A DNA stretch of 64,000 bases from Sordaria brevicollis (taxonomy: Eukaryota > Ascomycota > Sordariomycetes > Sordariales > Sordariaceae). The position numbers and the translations under genes were made by a program. The stretch spans positions 62,001 to 126,000 of the forward strand of contig JAUTDP010000012.1 of NCBI GenBank assembly GCA_033439795.1. The letters are read 5' to 3'. The notes below the pieces were generated by a model, which ran no database searches, was not told where the DNA came from, and saw only the letters and a list, made by a program, of their open reading frames with translations. Positions 55,401-64,000 of this stretch are shown piece by piece; position 1 is the first letter of the stretch; each line of letters starts with the position of its first letter.

Positions 55401-58400
55401 AACCTTTAATATTAATTACTATTTTACTTTTCCGGGTTCTATTTAATATATATCTTTACGTAATAAAAATTAAAAAAACGAAAGGGATTTAATAACGAAT
55501 TAGGGTAATTTTTCTATCTTAAAATAATTTTTTTATTTATTTTTTAACAATTTATTTTACCAGGGGATTAAAAGGGTATATTCTATTATATTTTAGAATT
55601 TATATATATTAGTTGGGTTTAAGGTTAATATATATTTATTAATTTTCCGGAATATCGACGAACCTAGTATTTTAGAAAATTTTAAAGTATCGATTTAATA
55701 GGTTTATTATAACGCGTACGATTTTTAAATTTTCCCTATAAATACGGATTTTATTTAAATAAGTTATAAAATTATTAATCGGCTTAACGGGTTTATTTTT
55801 AATTATTATTTCGTTTTAAGGTTTTAAAATCGGTACTATATCTAAATTTACCGCTTTAATAATACCTATTTTATTATTAAATACGTAATACGCGAAATAA
55901 ACCGCCTAAATCCTATATCGATCGGGGATTTAAATCCCGAAAACGTTAAAGTCGATAAAAACGAAGTAACCGAAATATTAATTTTTATAAATAGTAATAT
56001 ATTATTTCGAATCGTTAATTAGGATAATTTACTTAATACCGCCGGCCGTTAATATTGCGTATAATCCTACTTTTATTTTATTCTTAACTAATTTAAAAAT
56101 ATAATTTTAATTTAAATTAACGGTTATATAATTAACAAAGATAGAAATTAATTATATTAAAGGGAATTTAAATTTCTATATAGCCTTAATAATAACGTTA
56201 AAACGCAATTTAATCTTTATTTATATTAATATTTTAACGTTATAAAAAAATATAAATATATATTTCTTAAATATAATAATATCGAATTTTTCTAAGCCGA
56301 AAATATTTATACCGAAAAATATATTAACTACGAAATTATCGACGAACGCGATTTTTCGTTCAAAAAACGCTATAACGGATTTATTTTCTAAATCGGTACC
56401 TTATAAATATATTAAAAGGATAACGTAATTTATTAATTAATAAATATTATTCCCAATACCTTTAATAATTAAAGTTATTATACGTATTCTAATTCGAATA
56501 TTTAAATAATTTTTATTAATCTACGTTCTATCTACTAATAACCTAAAGTAATTTATATCCCTATATATATTATATTTAATAATTTCGTTATTCGGGTCCA
56601 ATATAATTTAAAATTTAAAGTAAGACTAAATCCGAAAACCGAAACTTATTCCTACGTTTAATTTTAAATTTATAATAAATTTCCTAACGGGTAACCTTAA
56701 TTTATATTATTTATTTTCACCTTAGTAAATAATTTTTATTACTAAGGGCATTTATTATTTCTTAACTTAAATTAATTTATAATTATATTAATATTTATAT
56801 AATTATCGGCGTATTAAATATCGAAAATTTTAACGAAATTTACAACCTTAAATATTAATAATAATTAAGATTTTCTAATCCTAATTTTACCGTATTTTAC
56901 TTCAATATAAGCGTAAAGCTTATTATTATTAAAAAAAATAACCGGATAATAATAATAATTATAAATAACCAGTACCTCTATTATAACGAAATAATTAATA
57001 TTATCGTATTAATTTAATTCGTCTTCCTAATCCTCCTAATAAATATAATAAACGTCCTTTAAAATCGGGTTATTAAATATATTTTAAATGGAAATTTAAT
57101 ACGTATTAACGGGCTAATTAATTTATTCGTTAATAATTTCTTAAATATCGCCGTAAAAAATTTTATTCGGCGGTACTAATAGTCGGCGGCTTTTTAATAC
57201 AAATCGAATTTAATTTTATTAGCCCTAAGGTTAACCCTAATTTTACTATTATTAAAATTATTCGAATAATATATATAATTTAGCGATTTAATTCTAAGGT
57301 TAATTATAAATTTATTAATTATAAATTAAATTTAAATAACCGAAATTTTAATTATTAAAATTAAATTTATTTCCGATCGGACTTCGTTAACCTCCGCAAT
57401 TATTTTAATAATAGCCGCCCCTAATCGGGTTATTAATAGGCTTCTAATACTTAATTTTATTCTTTAAAATACTAAAGCGGTTATAAATATCGTTAAAAAA
57501 TTCGTTAAATTCGGTATTTAGTTTTAACTTTCTTAATTCGGATTAAATTTCCCCGTCTAAAACTTCGAAAGCAACGACTATTTACACGTATTCTAAAAAA
57601 TCGCAAACTTTAATATATTTAATAACCATTTAAATAAAATCGGTAAAGTTTTTATTATTAACCAAATTATAAAATATAAACCGCGCTTTTCGTATATAAT
57701 TTATAGCGTTAAAATAATTAATCCTAAATCGTTTTTTAAATTTATTATAAATAATATCGATTTTAACTATAAATAAAAAATTATAATTATTATCCATTAG
57801 AATATATAAATATTAAACTAAAATTAGGCCTTATAAATATTACATTTAAACCTTTTAAACCTTTCTTTCGCTATAAATTTTCTTTAATATTAATAATCTA
57901 TTATAAAAAGTATAAACGTCGCTATATTTTATATTTTTACCGTTAATAATTACATTAAAACCGGTTAAATTAGAAAAAAATAAATCGAAATATTTAACGT
58001 TAAAAGCTTTAAAGGATTATTAAAAAATTGTATTAACGGCTACAGGGGCGGGGACGGGGGCCGGGTTTTCCTTAATATATTTTACAAAGGTTTAGGCAAT
58101 TAAGTCCGCAATATCTCAATTAATCTATTCTTACGCTTAATTAAAGGCAGCGGCTATTATAACGGCCTATTCCTTATTAATTAATATAATATTTAATTCG
58201 GGCTCTAATTCGGACATCGATTTTAACGATAATATTAATACGGAAAAGGTATTTTATAAATTAGAACTTCGGGGCTATTTAGGTTCTTCTTCGTCTTCGA
58301 TTATAAATTTAAATTAATTCCGCTAATTTTCTTAATTAAAGGGCGAAATAAAGAAATTACCCGGCAAGCTTAAAATTTAGGGTCTTATAAATAACTTACA

Positions 58401-59538
58401 AAATTTAATAGTAAATACTTCGCGCTACTCCGTAAATAATTTATAAAATTCAAATTACCGTATCGAATCTATAATCGCTTTTCTACCGAAAAGATTTTAA
58501 AAGTAATTAAATAATTAAATCGGTTAATAAAAAAATTATTCAATTATTAACTTCTAAAGAATATTAACGTCAAAATCTATAGGATTAAAATATTCTAAAT
58601 AAAATAAATTAAAAAACGATTAATCCTAAAGAAAGCCAAGTTCGTATAATCGGTTTTTAATACTTACGGCCCTAAATCCGATTTAACTATCCCTAAATTC
58701 GAAATTATAAAGAGCCTATCGAAATTCGTTTTCAAATATAACGGGCAAGGATTTAATTATTAATAACGTTACAAATTCGTTTAAAAATAATAATCTATAA
58801 TCTTTAATATAAAATATAAGATAGGATAATTTTAATATAATTAAATTCAATAATTAAATTAATTAACGTATTAAATCGGGCATTTAATTAATCGAAAATT
58901 AATTTAATAAAGAATAATTTAATAAGGTCGGTTTTAATACCGCTAATTAAATTTAGTAATTTTAAATTAAAGATTAATTTAATTTCCGAATAATTAATTA
59001 CAAGGGCGGGGCCCTAAGCCGTTCTATAATTAATACATTAGGAAAATTATACTACTAAGCCAAAAAAATCGTAAACGATTACTTTTTCGACGATTAATTT
59101 ACAAGGTACGCTTCCTCTCTTAAAGGGCTATCGATAAAAATTTCTAAATCAAAACCTAATTAATATCGACGGACTTTATCGAAATCGTCTTTAATAATAT
59201 TTATACTATATAAATAACCTACTAAATAGAATCGAAATAATTAACGAATATATTAACGGAGATTAATTAATATTAAAAAATTAATTATTAATTATATTTT
59301 TTAATTAGCCGGGATCCGAAGCGTTAATTAATATAATCGTTTACGTCTATAAATAAAATTAATCGATCTAACGATAGAATAACGAATTTACGTCTAATTA
59401 ATCCGTACGTTCATTAATAAGCTAGGGTTTCGAAACTTAAAAATCGAAACGGCGAAATCTAATAATTCAACGACTTAACCAAACTATACTTAATCGATAA
59501 TCCTAATCGTTAATTCGATGCTTATATAGGCACTAGAA

Positions 59539-59774
59539 TAATAAGGCACGGTACGAAGGTACTGGCAAAGATGATATATTAGTAGAAAATAGCCCTCTAA
59601 ATACTATAGAGGGCGGAGTCTGGCTAAATATAGTGATTAGACCGGCTAGGCTTACGCCTGCCGTAGCCGTCAAGCCAGTGCCTGGCAGGACCGTGGCCGT
59701 CAAGCCAGTGCCCGGCTTGGGTAGGCGCACTGGATACCACGTACCTCCTGCCCTAATGGCAGGGAGCGCTCACA
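59539..59774 (-). repeat. Gypsy-type element, 5' LTR (right)
   Basis: This is the better preserved copy. It contains a ~25-30-bp internal near-repeat (CCGTAGCCGTCAAGCCAGTG and CCGTGGCCGTCAAGCCAGTG). Only its inner ~80 bp carries AT-shifted positions. Confidence 0.88.
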
Positions 59775-59779
59775 TCTGT

Positions 59780-61222
59780 CCTCTGTCTGAGAAGGGACCT
59801 GTCCGCTGCCCTGGGACCTGACTCCTGGTCGTCCCCGGGCCCTCGCGCATGCCCTGCCCGCCCGCACCTGGCTACCTGCACCGCTGTCCGTCGCCCGGCC
59901 GTCCGCCTTTTCACGCCATGTACCGTTTAGGTTATTCGACTTGGTTTCCCCCGTCCTCTTTTCCCTTCCCTCTAGCCCCAGGGCCACCCCCCTTCACCTC
60001 AAGTCTTTCCCTCCACAACCAAACCTGGAGCACATCCAATCCACCCGACATCATCCCCGGCCTGGTTTTTTTTCCCTTTCGACATTCCCGCCTACCTCTC
60101 TACAACCTACTTACTTACTTAGTCACTTTCCCGGGTCTTGTCTCTTTTTTTTTCCTTTGCCCATGACAACCCAAGTTGAGGTGTAGACGGTAGTGTATTG
60201 GAAGGAACTTGAAGCGTCTCTTGTTTCCCACTTGATAGTCCTTTTAGACCGAACTGAGTCCTCCCAGTCTTCCACCGGACATCACTCAGTCACCCAGCCA
60301 GCCCAACCAACCAAGACCGACTGTTTGGTCAAGTCAACAACCTAACGGGCGCCCCTTCGCATCAAGTACGACGACGACCCTTTTTTTCCCCTCTGCGCTA
60401 CCTCTAGGGTGACTGCAGACTACCGACACTCAAGACAGCATTCGTTGTGTGTTACTTTGCCTTTTCATTCTCTGGTCCTGTTCTTCTCGACAGACAACTC
60501 TCACGTCACCTCAGCTTCAGATCATCTAGGCCCCGACCCTGGCATCTCCTCCGCCCGACGACTTGGTTCTTATCTCTCTCCAGTGGAGGAATCAAGCAGG
60601 CACCAAGCACTCTTGCCGGCCCATTCTGCCGCGTCACTCCGTCTTCAACTCGACCTGGAAACCCTGCAGTGGAAATCCGAGGCCGATTGCTTGCTGGAGC
60701 CCCATTTTTGTCGCCATTCACGACCCTTCAGTTTACCTCGACCTGTTGCACACACAGAGCCCCAGATTTCGGTCTGAGTCGAGAGCCGACACTTCGAATC
60801 CACGACCGGCATTCCCACGACCCAACCCCGCCGACCGCCTGGCTACACCTTGAGCTCTACGCGCCGCGAGAAAGCCCCGTCAGACGACTGCCAGTTCGCT
60901 CAAACACGATCCAGAGACGGCTGCTCTCTTCACCACCTGCAACCTCCGTTTCCGCCCTGCTCGTCCGAACTCTCACCTCTTCCGCATCGAATGCCGAAAC
61001 CACCACACAACCCCATCACCTAGGCCAACCGTATTCCCTACGATCCTGACGAGGTTGCTGTCGCTCGGTCTAACCGCTCAATCACTTGCATCGCCCGACC
61101 CGCCGTCAAATTCACCCACTGACGTCTTGTTCCCATTGCCCAGGGGACTCTGTCTCGTCACTCTCTGCAAGAGCTTCGTCGCTAGTCTGTAGAGGATTGA
61201 CCGCCATCGGCTTTCTGCGGCC
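59780..61222. other. Upstream region of the glutamine-rich gene
   Basis: From the gypsy target site to the start codon the sequence is normal in composition with long pyrimidine-rich stretches (about 60060-60170 and 60380-60500). These suit a promoter and long 5' leader. The overlapping open frames at 60409-61049 are not recognised and are probably non-coding leader. Confidence 0.4.
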
Positions 61223-64000
61223 ATGGCCGCGAACATGCCGCCGAGGGCCCAGGCCGGGCAAATGATGGGGCCACCACCTCAGCACCAAGTGGCTCAAGCA
61301 GTTTTAGCTAGGTTGACGTCTCAGCCTACGCCGGGGACTGGCTGGCAGGCTACACACATCCAGCTTACGGAACGCGTCCAAAGGGCTGTGACCTTGTACG
61401 AGGCTCAACTACCACGTGCGGAAAATACAAAGGCTGACATTCACTTTAGGGCTACCAACCTCAAGTTAGCTGGGCAAGTCGACACCTGGCAGGACGCCGT
61501 GACGGCCGCGGTAAACTACGAACGACATGCGTTTATGCAATCCCCGGATAAGGTGAGAAGCCTCCCTCTGCCTGACCAACCCTTCTTTACTAACACGGCT
61601 ACGCAATTCCAGGCGCAATACGATAACCTTTTCAGCCAACGATTCCAACAGCTTGTAGCTCAGCGGGAGGCTCGAGTCCCTAGCCTCCAACAACATCTGC
61701 AGGCCAATGCCCTGAGGCAGGCCCAACTAGCCCAGCAACAGCAGCATATTCAACAGCAACAACAACAGCAGCAGCGCCAGCAGCAGCAGCAGCAGCATCA
61801 GCAACTGATGGTGAACCAGATGGCCATGCAAAGACAACTGGCGCAGCCAGGCTTCCATCCGAATCAGCATCCGGGTCAGGTTGCCACAATGCCGCATCAG
61901 CCTCAACCTCAACCGATGCCCGTTGGCGGTCCTAACCAGATGATGCATGCTCGAATACATTCACTGACCATGCAGATTATACAAACGCTTCCCACCGCGT
62001 TAATGGAGTATGGCCAGCTTCAGCGCCTCACCGAACGAGACGGGCCAATGATTAAGAATGCCGCCCTCAAAAAATTCAACACAATTCCTGAACAACTCAG
62101 AGACCCCTTACGAGAAAAGGTGCTATCGCAGTTGGCACCCCCACACCTTCAACAGCTTCGAGCGATTGGCGCGGACCCGTTGATGCTATACTTCGAGTAT
62201 TCAAGTTTGATACAGGCACGCCGCCTTGTAATGGAGCGTCAAGCCATGGCACCACATTCTCAGCAACCCCCGCAACCACACAACCAAGTTAATCCAGCTT
62301 TGATGAATGCCCTGGGCCAGTCCCACGGCGTTGCAGATGGGCAGCTCCTGCCGCCCAATCTCGAAGCAATCCGAAACGAGCAACAGATGGGTCTGCGTGC
62401 TCAGGAAGCCGGCCAGGTTGTCGTGCCAGCAAGCTCAGGTCCTGGGGGGCCCGGACGCAATGCTACCCCAGGACCTATGGCTAATCACATGCACACGGCG
62501 GCCGTTCAGCAAGGACCAAACCAAACGCCCCGGCCGCCGTCTGCAGCGCCGTCCGGATTCCACCACCCACAGGTCCCGATGGAGACGTTGAACGCTTCAC
62601 AGGTACAGGTGCCTATCAGGGGTCAGGGACCGAACCGTAACCCTCCAGGACAGCCTGGGGGGCTTGGGGGAGTTCCCGCAACTTCGCAGGGCCCTGCCGT
62701 CAACAATATGGCGGCGGCACCCATGCAACCGTCCCCTGCTCCAGTGGCCCAAGGGATGAGGACGACGCTGAACCCATCGTTCAACCACCACGCAAACGCA
62801 AGACCGCCATCGATGCAGGGCAACATCAACGCCAGCAATCCTGCCATGACTGCCATGCTGGGCAATTTGAACCCAAACAGTGTACCCGCGGGCTTGCCCG
62901 AGAGCCAGATCAAGGATATGATGGCGAAGTGGGAACAGCAGAAAAACAATATGGGCAACGCTCAACAAGTACCAAAGCAACCTCAGATGCCCGGAATGCC
63001 ACCTCAGCCCCACCTTATGGGCGTTGTCAACGCACCTAATCAACCGCTGGGCATTGCGAACACTCAGCAGCCCGGTGGTGTGATGCCTTCCGGTATGCAA
63101 CCAGGTCCTGGTCAGCCACAGCTGAGCGGTCCCCAGAACCCGCAACGTTTACAAGGCCTTGCTGGCAACGCTCGGCTTATGCAAGTGGTTGACAACTGCG
63201 ACATTGCTCCCCAGGCGCTGAATCTTATTCAGAACCTGGTACAGCCCTCCATCCTGCCTCCAAATGTAAAGAAATGGGTTCAGTTGAAGGCCTGGCATTC
63301 GGGGGCGGCATTACCCCCTCCTATTCACGACAAAGTTGGGCAGTTGATGCTCAGTTATCAGCAGCACCTGATGCAGCAACTGTTAAGGCAACAGCAACAG
63401 CGAGCACAGGCTGCCGCCATGGCCGGAGCTCCCCAGAACCCCAACGGGCCTGGTCCTTCGCAACAGCCCAACGGAATGCCACTCTTGCCCCCGAAGACGA
63501 ACGTGCCTCCTAGTGTGCTTCAGGTCACCCCAGAGGAACTTGAGGCATGGCGCCAAAAGCTTCCCGCGATTCCGGACCAGACCCTGCAAACCATAATTCG
63601 GAAGCATAAGTACGAGCAGTTTGCCAGAAAGCTGCAGGCAATGAAGACCGGTGCCGGTATGGTAAACCAGAAGCCGATGGTGCAAATGTCCCTTGCGGGA
63701 TCTAACCAACCAAACATGGCCGCTTCAGGACCAGCGGCGCAAATGCATGCTCAATATGCCGCGCAAACCGCTATGCAGGTCCCAGGGCCATCACAGCAGC
63801 CGCAGCAGTTGCAACAGTCGCAGCAGCCACAGCAGTCGCAAGGGCAACCGCAGGCGCAACCAAAGCCACAACCACAACCACAACCACAAGCGCCCAATCC
63901 GCACCAGCAACTACCACAACAGCCACAACAACCACAACAGCAACAACGGCAGCAACAGCAGCAGCAGCAGCAGCAGCCTCCGCAACAACAACAGCAGCAG
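61223..64000 (+). CDS. Large glutamine-rich protein, possibly Mediator subunit Med15-like (3' end outside window)
   Basis: Two exons, 61223-61552 and 61613 to the window edge, encode at least 906 aa with no stop. The intron is 60 nt with a CTAAC-like branch point. The N-terminal ~130 residues are helical and ordered (TGWQATHIQLTERVQRAVTL ... AVNYERHAFMQSPDKAQYDN). This recalls the KIX-type domain of fungal Med15/Gal11 tail subunits, which bind transcription activators. A poly-Gln tract follows (about 168-195), then a second ordered segment at ~235-330 (MQIIQTLPTALMEYGQLQRL), Pro/Gln/Met-rich linker, two further ordered blocks (VVDNCDIAPQALNLIQNLVQ; EELEAWRQKLPAIPDQTLQ), and a long Gln/Pro run to the edge. 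The start is the first ATG in a good context. Q-richness alone does not prove a Mediator role; other Q-rich coactivators remain possible. Confidence 0.6.
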   Translation, partial: MAANMPPRAQAGQMMGPPPQHQVAQAVLARLTSQPTPGTGWQATHIQLTERVQRAVTLYEAQLPRAENTKADIHFRATNLKLAGQVDTWQDAVTAAVNYERHAFMQSPDKVRSLPLPDQPFFTNTATQFQAQYDNLFSQRFQQLVAQREARVPSLQQHLQANALRQAQLAQQQQHIQQQQQQQQRQQQQQQHQQLMVNQMAMQRQLAQPGFHPNQHPGQVATMPHQPQPQPMPVGGPNQMMHARIHSLTMQIIQTLPTALMEYGQLQRLTERDGPMIKNAALKKFNTIPEQLRDPLREKVLSQLAPPHLQQLRAIGADPLMLYFEYSSLIQARRLVMERQAMAPHSQQPPQPHNQVNPALMNALGQSHGVADGQLLPPNLEAIRNEQQMGLRAQEAGQVVVPASSGPGGPGRNATPGPMANHMHTAAVQQGPNQTPRPPSAAPSGFHHPQVPMETLNASQVQVPIRGQGPNRNPPGQPGGLGGVPATSQGPAVNNMAAAPMQPSPAPVAQGMRTTLNPSFNHHANARPPSMQGNINASNPAMTAMLGNLNPNSVPAGLPESQIKDMMAKWEQQKNNMGNAQQVPKQPQMPGMPPQPHLMGVVNAPNQPLGIANTQQPGGVMPSGMQPGPGQPQLSGPQNPQRLQGLAGNARLMQVVDNCDIAPQALNLIQNLVQPSILPPNVKKWVQLKAWHSGAALPPPIHDKVGQLMLSYQQHLMQQLLRQQQQRAQAAAMAGAPQNPNGPGPSQQPNGMPLLPPKTNVPPSVLQVTPEELEAWRQKLPAIPDQTLQTIIRKHKYEQFARKLQAMKTGAGMVNQKPMVQMSLAGSNQPNMAASGPAAQMHAQYAAQTAMQVPGPSQQPQQLQQSQQPQQSQGQPQAQPKPQPQPQPQAPNPHQQLPQQPQQPQQQQRQQQQQQQQQPPQQQQQQ
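61738..61803 (+). repeat. CAG/CAA repeat encoding polyglutamine
   Basis: A run of CAG and CAA codons, interrupted by single His, Ile and Arg codons, encodes a Gln-rich tract in the large protein starting at 61223. The mix of CAG and CAA slows slippage compared with a pure repeat. Confidence 0.85.
63790..64000 (+). repeat. CAG/CAA/CCA-rich coding repeat at the window edge
   Basis: This is a compositionally biased stretch encoding Gln/Pro-rich sequence up to the end of the window, in the same frame as the rest of the gene. It includes a run of CAACCA hexamers near 63866-63893. Confidence 0.8.

Larger units (their letters stand above)
52231..59774 (-). mobile_element. RIP-degenerated Ty3/gypsy-type LTR retrotransposon with chromodomain relic
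   Basis: This 7544-bp element has two 236-bp direct repeats (52231-52466, 59539-59774), running TG...CA on the minus strand (TGTGAGCGCTCCC to CCTATCA). The coding sense is minus. A purine tract (AAGGGGGGTAGA, reverse complement of about 52467-52481) precedes the 3' LTR. Near the 3' end, minus-strand translation of about 52620-52850 gives a chain resembling the integrase tail plus chromodomain of chromoviruses (DFPKSWKIYDIV, then RKYLVKYIDLGLKYY). Around 55096-55120 the minus strand reads YNNIIIAS, an RT YxDD box with Asp-to-Asn changes from G-to-A. RT thus lies upstream of integrase, the Ty3/gypsy order. All frames are riddled with stops. Confidence 0.88.

Noticed and set aside
60409..61049. 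Overlapping open frames of 122 and 200 codons before the Q-rich gene
   Set aside because: Two frames over the same C/T-rich DNA, Ser/Pro/Arg-rich with no family resemblance; more likely leader sequence.
63790..64000. Repeated short units that could suggest a CRISPR array
   Set aside because: They are in-frame CAG/CAA/CCA codons of a glutamine-rich protein, without repeat-spacer structure.

Overview
The window comes from a filamentous ascomycete, most likely Neurospora or a close relative in the Sordariaceae. Three things point there: short spliceosomal introns (mostly 55-110 nt) with GTRNGT donors, fungal-type orthologues throughout, and long AT-rich blocks full of TpA and nearly devoid of CpA/TpG. 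That last signature is expected of RIP (repeat-induced point mutation). No bacterial-style operons, CRISPR arrays, rRNA or tRNA genes were seen.

Layout. From 288 to 35919 the window is gene-dense euchromatin with eleven protein genes, nearly all housekeeping: an importin-13-like karyopherin (+), mitochondrial tryptophanyl-tRNA synthetase (+), mitoribosomal protein uS10m/Rsm10 (-), rRNA-processing factor Fcf2 (-), CCAAT-binding subunit Hap5/NF-YC (+), exocyst subunit Sec15 (-), a Mei2-like RNA-binding protein (+), a Slp1/SUN-domain ER protein (-), NRDE-2 (-), a CLC chloride/proton transporter (+) and an M18 aspartyl aminopeptidase (-). Splice models were built by hand; every multi-exon model closes in frame. 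A 311-bp MITE-like element lies downstream of hap5.

From 36866 to 59774 the window is dominated by three RIP-degenerated transposons. The first is a 3.3-kb TA-flanked DNA transposon with terminal inverted repeats (36866-40208). The second is a Ty1/copia LTR retrotransposon (46623-52169; 194-bp LTRs, 5-bp target duplication). The third is a Ty3/gypsy chromodomain LTR retrotransposon (52231-59774; 236-bp LTRs). Both LTR elements are coded on the minus strand and are only about 60 bp apart. Between the DNA transposon and the copia element is a 6.4-kb stretch of normal base composition with no recognisable gene (40211-46617). The outer edges of all three elements are much less mutated than their interiors.

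From 61223 a large glutamine-rich protein, possibly a Mediator Med15-like subunit, begins and runs off the right edge.

The genes do not form a pathway. They are independent nuclear, mitochondrial and secretory functions next to a transposon graveyard that is probably heterochromatic. I did not find a convincing previously undescribed system. The best leads are a hap5 3' splice site whose TAG doubles as the stop codon of an alternative isoform, CCAATCA boxes in front of hap5 itself, two possible N-termini and a 33-bp coding repeat in rsm10, the inside-out gradient of RIP in the transposon ends, and the MITE.
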